From positions 6,030,001 to 6,094,000 of the forward strand of contig NZ_AP023257.1 in assembly GCF_016756595.1 (NCBI RefSeq): a stretch of 64,000 nucleotides of DNA, read 5' to 3'. Below are positions 30,582-40,060 of the stretch, piece after piece. The stretch is from Mesorhizobium sp. L-2-11 (GTDB lineage: Bacteria; Pseudomonadota; Alphaproteobacteria; Rhizobiales; Rhizobiaceae). Position 1 is the stretch's first letter. Each line of letters begins with the position of its first letter. The position numbers and the translations under genes were made by a program. The notes beneath the pieces are model-generated. The model worked only from the letters and a program-made list of their open reading frames with translations, was not told the origin of the DNA and ran no database searches.

Positions 30582-33500
30582 GTGGGATATATTAGAAAGC
30601 GACTGAGCGTCGGCCCCCGTGGGGCACAGGTATGCGTGCAGGGCCTTCAGACATGGGCCCGCGTTCTGTTTATCGTTTTTGCGGGGTGGGACAAACCTGA
30701 CGTTAGCTTGTTCATAGAACGGCTTGCGCTCGTCCATGAGTTGGGGAACCGTCTGATCCCGGTCGGAGCCCCGCAGCAGCGGGCGGGTGGTATCGTTCCT
30801 GAGGCGGCGTCGTAGCACCCGCGGGTCGGTATTTATCCAGATCGAGACCGCTTTGTCGGCGATGAGTCGCCGGGTCTGCTCATCGTTCAACGAGCCGCCA
30901 CCGGTCGCGATGACCGCGGGCCCTTGCTCGAGCACACGCGCGATTGCCTCCGCCTCAAGCTTCCTAAAATAGCCCTCGCCATTTGTATTGAATATCTGCG
31001 TTATCGATTTCCCGGTCTGCTTCTGAATTTCTTGGTCGGTATCGATGAAGCGCAGCCCCAGTCGCTTGGCGAGTGGCGCGCCAATCGTGGTTTTCCCGGC
31101 GCTCGGCATACCGACAAGCACGACCGGCCGATGGCCGAGGGCAGCGACAGTCTCCTTTGCCTCCGGTGACTTGGCGATCTCCGACTCTGTTGATCGTCCG
31201 ACAGCTCGCAATCCAGGTGCTGCAGCAGCACTATCCTTACCATCCCTCCAGTGTGCTATGCTGAGCACGTTATCGGGTCTGTCAACTGCCTTATTGCCTT
31301 CTCTTACCTTCTGCTCGAGTTTCTCTGCCTTCTGCAAAGCATCACGGCGCTTCAGCTCCTGCATCTCTTTATAGGCGTCGTGATTGTCAACTTTGGCGCT
31401 GTAGCTGGCTGGCGTATGGAATTCCACCTGGAAACGGTAGCCTTCTGTGGTGGCGAGCACAGTGTGTATGCCGAGATAACTCGGACGCTCGAATTTGAAC
31501 CAGTTGGTCACCTCGATTTCGGTGTAGTGCTGCTCCTCGAAGGCCAGAATGGCTGCCTTGAAGGCACGTGTAAAATCGTTGTCAGGAATTTCGAAGACGT
31601 GGCGTACGGCGCTGCTGATCAGCTGTGGAGTGCTGCCGGACGAGATGCTCGTGCCGGTGAGCTGCTCTCTTATGGAGCGTTCCGATCTCAACCGGCGCTC
31701 CAGATGAGGCATTTTCACCTGGATCTCCATTTTCCTGAGGCTTGCGGCGACGCTGAGTGCCGCTGCGGTGATTTTCCCCTCCTCTTTTGTAGCGCGCGCA
31801 ACCTCAATTCGGGCGCGCTCTGAGGCCTCCTCGGGGGTCAGCGGGATCATCTCGGCAGCTTCGGCGGTGGGCCGAAGGCCGGAGGGTCTGCGCAAAATGC
31901 CGTGCTCCGCAGCGAGATTGATCGATGTTTCCATGACTGAAGCCGTCAGCGTGGGGTTGTCCTCCAGGTCCTTCAAGGCTGCATCGACATCAAACCTTCC
32001 ATGGTTGAGAGACGCTGCCAGGCCCTTGACGTAGGGCACGGACCTCAAGCCAGGCGTCGTATGCAGCAGCCGCTGAAGATCTTGGCTTTTCCTGGAAAAA
32101 AGCCGAGCGCCAGTGTTGGATTTGTAGGCATCGGTGCCGACCTTGATGCCGAGGCTCAGGAGATTGTTTGCGCTTTGCACGAGGTCATCCGGGTTGTAAC
32201 CGTCCGGGCGAGGATCGATCCGCGCAGGATAGTTGTCGATCAAAGCCCGGATGCGGTCTCGGGGCTGATTTGTTACCGGATAGGCATCCGCCAGATCCGG
32301 CAACAACTCTGAGACTGCTGCGCTCAGCGTCGTGCTTTTTGCATCGTTCACGGGCCCGACTGTTTCGGGCAGGCGTTCCGGCTTCTGTGCCCACGCCTCA
32401 AGGTCGGCGACCAGCAGCGCGGCCATTTCGCGAGCAACCGGATGCCGGGCGACCTCGATCTCGCGCCGCGCTCTCGCAAACACGGTCTCGATATCCTGGC
32501 CACTCACCTCCTCTTCGCGGCCCAACAACTGACCGATGTCTCGCCGAAGCTCGTGGTGAACGCCTTCGTAGGTGCCAAAGATGGCACGCTCGGCAAACCA
32601 GCCTCGCGCTTCATGGGATTGAGCCAGGAAGTTTCGCTGCAGACCGCTATAGGTTTCCAGGACATCCTGGGTGGCGGCGAGAATCTGGCTGGCGCGACCA
32701 AACTGGTACTTGTCGCCGTCAAGCGCCGGAGTATGCGACTTTGGCGGCTTCAGCGATGGAAGTCCGAGAGCTTGCTCCTTTTCATCGAACTCGCGCACAT
32801 GCTCATAAAGCTGCGGCCGGTCGCCGATGATGATGACGGTGTCGCCATCGAAGTCGCCGTCAAGCTTTTTCTGTTCACCGGTCGGGACGGCAACCAAGGA
32901 GCCCGGAGCGAACACCTCGGTGGCCTGCAGGATGCCGAGGCAGTCGAGCGGCGTGTCCTCCTTGACGCGGTCCTTGCCTGTCGTCCAGTGCGAATGGGAC
33001 TTGACGTCCTCGGCAGACAAAACCAGCCCTCGGTCGGCGTGGGCGGCCGGCCACATCTCGTCCGGCACGACGATCAGGATGCCTTTGGCAAAGAAAGTCG
33101 GATCGTCGGCCGCGAGTTCCTCCCCCGACTTCTGGGCGACATTAAAGCTGTATTGGATAGCAACGCAGGTGTCGAGGAACGCTGCCGTCGGGTCCCCATC
33201 AACTGCTGACTTGACCAGGTCGGCGGAAAGTGGGCGCAGGTTGGGCTTGTCGTAGGGCGACCGCCCGATCAGCACACCGCTTTTGCCCGTCAACGTCTCG
33301 CTCTTGAGCGTCGGCACATGGAGACACTTATCAGCGGACGGTACCGCGACTGCGCCAGGACCGTCGATATGTCCGACAGTCACCGTTCGAAACAGCTCCT
33401 CGGCCGTCAGCTCTTTCCCCTCTCTGCTCTCGAGCCAGGTCTTGGCCTTCTCGTGCGCCTCATCGGCCACTTGCTCGCTGCGCGGATAATGTTGCAGCGC

Positions 33501-36500
33501 CGAGGCAGGCAAGGACGATCTCCTTCCCTCACCAAAAGCAGGAACCCGATCAGGTCCTTCCTGCCGACCGGTCCGGCGAACAGCCGGCATACGCGTGGCC
33601 AGCGAGGCCTTGATGAAACCGCAGCCGTCATACGGTCGCAAGGCGATCGGGCCTTCCGGCCCAATCAGCTTGAAGGGACGTTCCTGGTTGGCAGGGCGGT
33701 CCGGCAGCAGCGACAATTTGAAGGCGCCTTCCAACGCGTAGTCGCGAGGCCCCAGACCTTGTAAATTCGGTGGCGCTGCAAACCCCCTGCGCTGAGTGTA
33801 GTAATATGCCTCTTTGAAAGGCGCCCAAGAGCGCGATAGCTGCTCGAACGCAGTGCCCGGTGCGGTTTCGGCATAGGGAATGGCCAGCAGCTTTCCGCCG
33901 GAAGATGCTGCCTCCACCCGACCTGGAATGCGGGCGGCGACCTGCGAAAGCGTCTTCGGCGGCGGCTTTAACTTGCTGCCGCCGAACAGGTCCATGCGGT
34001 ATGGCACGCCCTCGACGGTCAACGTGCGCGCCAGCATGAACGGGCTCGGCTTTCCGGGCAGTTGCACCGCGACCATCTTCACCGCCCCCGAGGTCAGGCG
34101 ATGAAAGATCGAATAGCGTGTCTCGGCCTCCGTGGCCAGTTGCCGGCCCTGCATGTCGACCACCGGCAATCGCATCAGCCCCGCCTCGCCCTGGGGCGGT
34201 CTGGGCTCGTGGTCCATGGCTCGCAAAGTCTGATGGACGTCGAAGACGGACGCTCGATTTTGGGCCTGCACCGTCGCGGCGTTCTGCGCCATGAACGTGT
34301 CCAGCGCATCGGTCGGACCCTCCGCTTCGATCTGCGCGATCAGGTTCCAGCTCATGTTGGAAAGGTCGCGTTCGACGAGCTCGCGCGTGCTGTCCAGGAT
34401 TTCCTTGGTCTTGGACTGCAGCTCGTCGCGCCTCGCACGCAAATCGGGCTTGTTGCCCTCGACATAGGGCCGCCGCAGCAACCCTGCCAGGCTCGCACGG
34501 GCCTTGAGCACTTGATAAATCGACAGGGCCAGACAACGGGTCGAGTACGGCCCGCGGGCCCGCTCGGCATCGCTTGCCCTGAGATGGGCTTCGATCTTGT
34601 GCTCCACGATCGGTTGGATATCGTTCAGCAAGTTCAGAGCCGGCCGCCGGTGCCAAAGCAGCTGCTTGCGCGGACTGCGAGCCAGCGGCAGCAGAGCGGC
34701 GCACAGATTGCCCATGGTTTCGAGGTTATTCTCATGGGCAAAGCCAGGGGCACGATGCAATTCCGCGAGCCGATTTAAACCTGCTCCTGCGAGCGAACCG
34801 AGATCATCATACAATTGAGCCTTGGCCAACGCCTTCAAGATGCTCGTGACGCCCACCGCGTCGGCCTCCTCCAGACGATCACTGGCATAATGAAGATAAT
34901 GAGCCAGTTTGTGCAGCCGATCTTTCAGCAGAGCGGCCTCTGCAATCTCTCCGGCGTCCTCGCTCCTGAGGATCCCCCGCGCCAAACTGTTGGCGATACT
35001 GGAGAGCCCGGGCGCGGCAAAATGACGGAATGGTTGACCCGCCTGGCCGAGTCTGCGCGCGATCTCCAAAATCGCCTGGCTGCACGCCTCTTCTTCCGCA
35101 AACCTGTCGAAGCCGTTGAGCAGATTTGCCAGTTGCTGCGGATTAACCCCGGAGAGTCGCTCGGCACCGCGAAGCACCTCACCGGCGATCGCCGCGGTGG
35201 CCTGACGTGATTTCTCCTCCTGCGGCCACTTGCTAAAGCCGTTCACCAGGTTCGCCAGGTGCTGCGAGGTAAAATCAGGGAGCCGGTTAGCGCTGCGAAT
35301 CACCTCACCAGCAATCGCCGCGGCGGCTTGACGTAAGGCCTCCTCTTCCGGCCATTTGCTGAAGCCGTTCACCAGGTTCGCGAGGTACTGCGAGCTAAAG
35401 TCAGGGGGCGGGTTTGTGCTGCGAAGCACCTCACCAGCGATCGCAACGGTGGCCTGACGTGAGTTCTCCTCTTGCGGCCATTTACTGAAGCCGTTTACCA
35501 GGTTCGCCAGATCCTGCCCATTGAATCCCGACAGCCGGCCGGCGCGGCGAGGCACCGCCCGGGCGATCGCAACCATGGCCTCGCGGCAGTCCAAAGGCCA
35601 CTTGCTGAAACCGTTCACCAGGTTCGCCAGATCCTGCCCATTAAATCCCGACAGCCGGCCGGCGCGGCGAGGCACCGCCCGGGCGATCGCAACGATGGCG
35701 CCACGGCAGTCCTCGGGCCATTTGCTGAAACCGTTCACCAGGTTTGCCAGCTCCTGCGGTTCGAACCCAGACAGCTGGTCGGCGCGGTGACGGACCTCAC
35801 CGGCGATCGCAACTGTGGCTTGATGTGAGTTTTCCCATCGCGGCCACTTGCTGAAGCCGTTCACTAGGCTCGCCAGGTGCAGCGGAAGAAATTCAGAGAG
35901 TGGCTCGGCGCAGCGAAGCACCTCGCCGGCGACCACATTGGTGGCGTAACCCAAATTCACCTCTTGCGGCCACTTGCTGAAGCCCTTCACCAGGTTCGCC
36001 AGGTGCTGCACATCAAAATCAGAAAGCCCCTTGCGGCGGCCGGCGCGGTGACAGACTTCACCGGCGATTGCAACGGTGGCGCGTGAGCACTCCGCCGCTT
36101 GCAATTTGCTGAAGCCGTTCACCAGGTTCGCCAGGTGCTGCGGATCGAAACCAGAAAGCCCGGCCTTTGGGAGGTCCGCGAGGCGACAGACTTCAGCGGC
36201 GATTGCAATTGTAGCGCCGCGGCAGTCCTCTGGCCACTTGCTGAACCCGTTCACCAGGTTCGCCAATGCCTGCGCATCAAACACAGGCAGCTTGCCGGCC
36301 CCGCCAGCGACCTGACGCGCGATCGCAACTATAGCGCCGCGGCAGTCCAAAGGCCACTTGCTGAAGCCGTTCACCAAATTCGCCAACGCCTGCGGATACC
36401 ACCCAGTCCGGCCGGCTTTTTCATCGGCGAGGCGACCGATCGAATCGGCTATGACAATTTCATCGGCGAGGCGACAGACCGCATCGGCTATGACAATGGT

Positions 36501-39500
36501 CGCCTGATGTGAGTTCCCCGGTTCCCGCGCCTTGCTGAACCCGTTCACCAGGTTTGCGAATGCCTGCGAATTAAACCCAGACAGGCCGGCTTTTTCACCG
36601 GCGCGGCCACAGACCTTCCCGGCGATTGCATCGATAACGCCGCAACACTCCTCCTCTAGCGGCCACTTGCTCAACCCGTTCACAACGTTACCCAGGTTCT
36701 GCGGATCAAAATCAGAGAGCCCGGCAGGGCGGCGGCGAATCTCGGCGGCAACTGCTACCGTGGCCTTACGAGCGTTCTCCTGTTCCGGCCACTTGCTGAA
36801 TCCGTTGACCAGCAGAGCGAGACTTTGACCGTTGAGCTCCGACAGCGCTCCGGGTTGCTCATGAAACAGCTTGGCGATTGTGATCATTCCATTGCGACAT
36901 TCCGCCAATCGGGGATGTCGACTGAACGACAATACGAACAGCGAAAGCGTTTTGCTTTCGACATCGTTCAGCGCCCTGCCGAGCCTCGACACCTGAGCTG
37001 CCATGGCCCTGCAAGCTTCCATGCCTGCCTGACCTCCAGGCTCCCGGCTCGTCGCGTTGCATGAGGTGGCGAACCCCCAGGTATTGCCGGCGCGGACATC
37101 GTCCTCCCATCTTGGAACAAAGTGACGGGTGAACTCGGAAGCGGCCTTTCGTAGGAATGTTGCCCGATGCGCCTGACTCTGCAGCCTCTTGTCGTTCTCC
37201 ACCACAGCGTATGAGAATTCATTGATGTCGTGTGCGAAGAAAATTTTGTGCAAAGCGTCATTAAGTAGTGCATCGTCGAAGCTCTGTGCAGCTACATGGT
37301 CGAAACGCCGCCGTTCCGGTCCTGCAACCGGCCTGGACTGGCTTTGGTCATGGCGTGCGAGCGTGTCCGGTTGCGACCTACTCGGTTCTTGATCGCCGAG
37401 CCAGGACCTCTCTAAACGCAAAGAGCTTTCTTGCCTACCCATCGCTTCGCCGTGCCGACCTTGGGGAGAACCATGCCGCGGCCCACTGGTTGCGCCTCGC
37501 GAACCTGCAAGGGCTCCGCGGGGAGCTATGGAGTAATCGGCAGATTTGTCGCCAAGGGCTTCGTCGGCCCCTCGCACGACGCGAGCATAGGACATTCTAT
37601 CTTGGGGCCCAGAGTGCGTCCGCTCCACGCCGGCATCGGACGATTGGCTGGATTGCCCAGGGGCATGACTTGATTGCGAGTTCAGAGCTTTGGCCAGTTC
37701 CTGCGCCTGGTTCAACATTCCTTTGAGCCGGACTGTTTTGTCTTGCACTTCGGGCACCTGTGCAGGCGCAAGCAGGCCTGGTCGACGAGGCTCATCCAAC
37801 GCGGCCGGACAGGCCCGCATCTCGGCGGGCTGCGTCTGCAGGCGCTCGACCACGGTTTCCGCGACGTAGCGGGCGTCCTCGGGTTTCACCTGGCGCTCTT
37901 GCGTCAGTGCTTCCATGGACGGCGGCGCCTGCTTTGCCGACTGTGCGCCCGCCGACGCACTCGCACGCGCCTCCTCCGCGCTCACAAGCTTCGTACCCAT
38001 ATCCGAGAGCACTAGAACCTTGTCTGCTGGCGCCGTGTCGCTGTCGACGGCAGTGACTTGCGACGCCCGCCCGGGGGCTGAACTCCCGGCGCCAACGGCC
38101 GGCTTGCCCTTGCCTTTCCGCTTCCTACGCGCTGCGGCGCCTGCCACCGCAGCCTTGCCGGCAGTGTCGGCCGGTATTCCAGCGCCCATATCGGCTGGTG
38201 GTGCTATGTTCGCTGGCCAGTTCGGCTGCAGTGCCAGAGTGCCTTTGGCCACTGGAGACTTGCCGACAGTGTCGATCTGTATCGTAGCGCCAGCGTCGGC
38301 CGGCGAGGCAATGAGCGCTGGCGCCTTCGGCTGCAGTGCCAGAGTGCCTTTGGCCACTCGAGACTTGCCGGCAGTTTCGGCTGGTATCGCAGCGCCAGCG
38401 TCGGGCGGCAGTGCAACGGCTGGCGGCTTCGGCTGCAGTTCCAGCAAGTGCATGACCTCGTGCCCGACGATCCACGCGCCTTCCACGATCTGGCTCAACA
38501 GTTCCAATGGGAGGTCGGCACTTGTTTGGTGATCGTTTAGGTTGGTCCGGATGACTTGCAACTCGGACGCAAACTCCGAAAGCCGCTCGATGACTCCTTC
38601 CAAAACGGCGCAGTGATCTGCGTCGAGTGGGTGCCCACCGCTGCTCAGAACAGCGTTCTGTGTCGAAAGGAATGCCGGTAAAACGTCCCCGCTGAAGGCT
38701 TCCAGCAGACGCACTCGCCCATTCTCAACCATGAGGATTTCCCTGACGGGTGCGTCGAACGTGCTCGCCTGCGGCTCAATCTTCGCCCGCGCGAGATCGA
38801 TCCGAGATTGCAGATACACGAGCTTGCTATGCATTACCGAGCCGGTTGCCAGCCGCAGCGTGGCCTCTTCTTCCTGCCGCATCTTGGCTGTTGCACTTGG
38901 CAAGCTGGCAGTGGCGCGCCAGGCGGCTCGCCCCCGTTCGCAGTGCCCTACCTTCTTTTCCCACCATTTCACGCAGGCCGCATGCGCCTCCACCACACTC
39001 TCCGGGGTAGCCGTGGATTGAGTCAGCCCGGTCGCTTCTTCCTCAGCTTTTTTTTTTTGCAATTTGTGGATAGTCGGTTCGGCAAGGCGGCTATATTCTT
39101 GCACCGCATCCCACACGAGGTAGCGGCAGGTAATCAACTGGTTGTCGTCCACAATGGTCCGCGCCAAAGCCGGGGATAGGCTCTTGTAGTGGTGCAGAGC
39201 TGCTGAGCCTGCATTGATGACCTGATCGAGCAGCTTTTCATCGCCCGGGTCTTGCCTGGCCGCGTTAAAGCGCATGCCCACTAGCGTAAGCAGACTGTCC
39301 ATTCGTCGCTTTTCCTTGATTTCGTCGCCTGACAAGCAAATGGGCGCTGCCACACCCGAAGTTGGCGGCTGGCTGGCGACCGGGGCCAGGGTTTCACCCT
39401 CCAACATTGACGGAACACTGCGCCGCCGCGGACCGGCTGCACGTGGCGCGGCGGCGGCATGCCGCGCAGCGTCCAGGGTTCCGTGTATACCAACGGAGGG

Positions 39501-39725
39501 GCCGGACGGCCTGTCGTGCAGGGCGTCATCGGCACCGCGCTCCATTGGCACGGCGGGCGTCCTTCTATTTATCTCCACAGAGCGCATCTGCTCCACGACG
39601 GTATCGAACGACTGGCTGCCTGCCCCAGGCGCAAGACTTGATTGCGAGCGCGAACTGCTCGCCTCCCCCGTCCTGCCGACTCTCTTTTCAGTCCGCGATC
39701 TCCCAGATCGGTTCACGCCCGTCAT
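30555..39725 (-). CDS. Giant type III effector: SKWP repeats, polymerase-like and RelA/SpoT-like motifs, C-terminal shikimate-kinase domain
   Basis: 3,056 residues, the length I recall for secreted M. loti Mlr6361. Order: Ser/Arg/Pro-rich N-terminus (1-140); helical region shared with the 41176-43551 paralogue (to about 450); three 38-residue repeats (ALQPK..P); basic cluster RRKRKGKGK at 533-541, a possible nuclear signal; about 15 LANLVNGFSKWP repeats (965-1580), as in the RipS/XopAD effectors. Then YDGCGFIKASLA (2032-2043) and KLDGDFDGDTVIII (DFDGD 2291-2295), both reminiscent of RNA-polymerase barrels; a stretch at about 2668-2790 with GYRFQVEFHTPASYSAK, like RelA/SpoT-type folds; and shikimate kinase from 2865 (P-loop GMPSAGKTT, Lys2878; FIDTDQEI; GEGYFRKLE; IATGGGS). 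The last eight residues come from the IS6 end. A tts box lies upstream. The polymerase and RelA readings are inference. Confidence 0.93.
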   Translation of the reverse strand: MTGVNRSGRSRTEKRVGRTGEASSSRSQSSLAPGAGSQSFDTVVEQMRSVEINRRTPAVPMERGADDALHDRPSGPSVGIHGTLDAARHAAAAPRAAGPRRRSVPSMLEGETLAPVASQPPTSGVAAPICLSGDEIKEKRRMDSLLTLVGMRFNAARQDPGDEKLLDQVINAGSAALHHYKSLSPALARTIVDDNQLITCRYLVWDAVQEYSRLAEPTIHKLQKKKAEEEATGLTQSTATPESVVEAHAACVKWWEKKVGHCERGRAAWRATASLPSATAKMRQEEEATLRLATGSVMHSKLVYLQSRIDLARAKIEPQASTFDAPVREILMVENGRVRLLEAFSGDVLPAFLSTQNAVLSSGGHPLDADHCAVLEGVIERLSEFASELQVIRTNLNDHQTSADLPLELLSQIVEGAWIVGHEVMHLLELQPKPPAVALPPDAGAAIPAETAGKSRVAKGTLALQPKAPALIASPADAGATIQIDTVGKSPVAKGTLALQPNWPANIAPPADMGAGIPADTAGKAAVAGAAARRKRKGKGKPAVGAGSSAPGRASQVTAVDSDTAPADKVLVLSDMGTKLVSAEEARASASAGAQSAKQAPPSMEALTQERQVKPEDARYVAETVVERLQTQPAEMRACPAALDEPRRPGLLAPAQVPEVQDKTVRLKGMLNQAQELAKALNSQSSHAPGQSSQSSDAGVERTHSGPQDRMSYARVVRGADEALGDKSADYSIAPRGALAGSRGATSGPRHGSPQGRHGEAMGRQESSLRLERSWLGDQEPSRSQPDTLARHDQSQSRPVAGPERRRFDHVAAQSFDDALLNDALHKIFFAHDINEFSYAVVENDKRLQSQAHRATFLRKAASEFTRHFVPRWEDDVRAGNTWGFATSCNATSREPGGQAGMEACRAMAAQVSRLGRALNDVESKTLSLFVLSFSRHPRLAECRNGMITIAKLFHEQPGALSELNGQSLALLVNGFSKWPEQENARKATVAVAAEIRRRPAGLSDFDPQNLGNVVNGLSKWPLEEECCGVIDAIAGKVCGRAGEKAGLSGFNSQAFANLVNGFSKAREPGNSHQATIVIADAVCRLADEIVIADSIGRLADEKAGRTGWYPQALANLVNGFSKWPLDCRGAIVAIARQVAGGAGKLPVFDAQALANLVNGFSKWPEDCRGATIAIAAEVCRLADLPKAGLSGFDPQHLANLVNGFSKLQAAECSRATVAIAGEVCHRAGRRKGLSDFDVQHLANLVKGFSKWPQEVNLGYATNVVAGEVLRCAEPLSEFLPLHLASLVNGFSKWPRWENSHQATVAIAGEVRHRADQLSGFEPQELANLVNGFSKWPEDCRGAIVAIARAVPRRAGRLSGFNGQDLANLVNGFSKWPLDCREAMVAIARAVPRRAGRLSGFNGQDLANLVNGFSKWPQEENSRQATVAIAGEVLRSTNPPPDFSSQYLANLVNGFSKWPEEEALRQAAAAIAGEVIRSANRLPDFTSQHLANLVNGFSKWPQEEKSRQATAAIAGEVLRGAERLSGVNPQQLANLLNGFDRFAEEEACSQAILEIARRLGQAGQPFRHFAAPGLSSIANSLARGILRSEDAGEIAEAALLKDRLHKLAHYLHYASDRLEEADAVGVTSILKALAKAQLYDDLGSLAGAGLNRLAELHRAPGFAHENNLETMGNLCAALLPLARSPRKQLLWHRRPALNLLNDIQPIVEHKIEAHLRASDAERARGPYSTRCLALSIYQVLKARASLAGLLRRPYVEGNKPDLRARRDELQSKTKEILDSTRELVERDLSNMSWNLIAQIEAEGPTDALDTFMAQNAATVQAQNRASVFDVHQTLRAMDHEPRPPQGEAGLMRLPVVDMQGRQLATEAETRYSIFHRLTSGAVKMVAVQLPGKPSPFMLARTLTVEGVPYRMDLFGGSKLKPPPKTLSQVAARIPGRVEAASSGGKLLAIPYAETAPGTAFEQLSRSWAPFKEAYYYTQRRGFAAPPNLQGLGPRDYALEGAFKLSLLPDRPANQERPFKLIGPEGPIALRPYDGCGFIKASLATRMPAVRRTGRQEGPDRVPAFGEGRRSSLPASALQHYPRSEQVADEAHEKAKTWLESREGKELTAEELFRTVTVGHIDGPGAVAVPSADKCLHVPTLKSETLTGKSGVLIGRSPYDKPNLRPLSADLVKSAVDGDPTAAFLDTCVAIQYSFNVAQKSGEELAADDPTFFAKGILIVVPDEMWPAAHADRGLVLSAEDVKSHSHWTTGKDRVKEDTPLDCLGILQATEVFAPGSLVAVPTGEQKKLDGDFDGDTVIIIGDRPQLYEHVREFDEKEQALGLPSLKPPKSHTPALDGDKYQFGRASQILAATQDVLETYSGLQRNFLAQSHEARGWFAERAIFGTYEGVHHELRRDIGQLLGREEEVSGQDIETVFARARREIEVARHPVAREMAALLVADLEAWAQKPERLPETVGPVNDAKSTTLSAAVSELLPDLADAYPVTNQPRDRIRALIDNYPARIDPRPDGYNPDDLVQSANNLLSLGIKVGTDAYKSNTGARLFSRKSQDLQRLLHTTPGLRSVPYVKGLAASLNHGRFDVDAALKDLEDNPTLTASVMETSINLAAEHGILRRPSGLRPTAEAAEMIPLTPEEASERARIEVARATKEEGKITAAALSVAASLRKMEIQVKMPHLERRLRSERSIREQLTGTSISSGSTPQLISSAVRHVFEIPDNDFTRAFKAAILAFEEQHYTEIEVTNWFKFERPSYLGIHTVLATTEGYRFQVEFHTPASYSAKVDNHDAYKEMQELKRRDALQKAEKLEQKVREGNKAVDRPDNVLSIAHWRDGKDSAAAAPGLRAVGRSTESEIAKSPEAKETVAALGHRPVVLVGMPSAGKTTIGAPLAKRLGLRFIDTDQEIQKQTGKSITQIFNTNGEGYFRKLEAEAIARVLEQGPAVIATGGGSLNDEQTRRLIADKAVSIWINTDPRVLRRRLRNDTTRPLLRGSDRDQTVPQLMDERKPFYEQANVRFVPPRKNDKQNAGPCLKALHAYLCPTGADAQSLSNISHGTVKLSAD
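35080..36830 (-). repeat. SKWP repeat array, about 15 units of 40-45 codons
   Basis: Each unit begins with a variant of LANLVNGFSKWP followed by an ATVAIAGEV-type helix and ends in a Gly/Asp-Phe turn. I count 13-14 clear units and degenerate ones at both ends. Units near 35503-35620 and 35623-35740 are almost identical at DNA level with a 120-base period, a recent tandem duplication. The pattern suggests an alpha-solenoid protein-binding scaffold. Confidence 0.92.
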
Positions 39726-39954
39726 ATTCCGTCTCCGATATAGGCGAGGATGTGTTGCCTATGCTGTTGGGGCTGATGTCGCTGAGCCCTGGCGTATGAA
39801 GGCTTTGATGAGTGAAATCACGCCTCGTCAGCTTCGCCAATGCGCGTGTAGTGTGCATCGGACGGGCCACCAATTCGCTATACTAGGATTTGCACTACTA
39901 TCTTTCCGTTAGCGTCGGGCCGGTTAGGCACGGCAGGTCTAGATAGATCGCTTG

Positions 39955-39971
39955 GCTGACGATTAGCTGAC
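39955..39971 (-). promoter_or_regulatory. Candidate tts box upstream of the giant effector
   Basis: Minus strand GTCAGCTAATCGTCAGC resembles the TtsI consensus GTCAGCTTNTCGAAAGCT in both half-sites. It lies about 230 bases before the ATG and closely matches the candidate box at 44041, upstream of the paralogue. Confidence 0.7.
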
Positions 39972-40060
39972 GGAGAGTTTCAGAACCGTCCCGGGTTTGG
40001 CGAAGGCCATTTGGTTTGAGTCACGCGGCTATGGCTGGTTCTTGCAGCATGGCGTAGTAT

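Noticed and set aside
35080..36830. Tandem repeats considered as a CRISPR array
   Set aside because: The 120-135-base period, coding continuity and varying units show protein repeats, not direct repeats with spacers.
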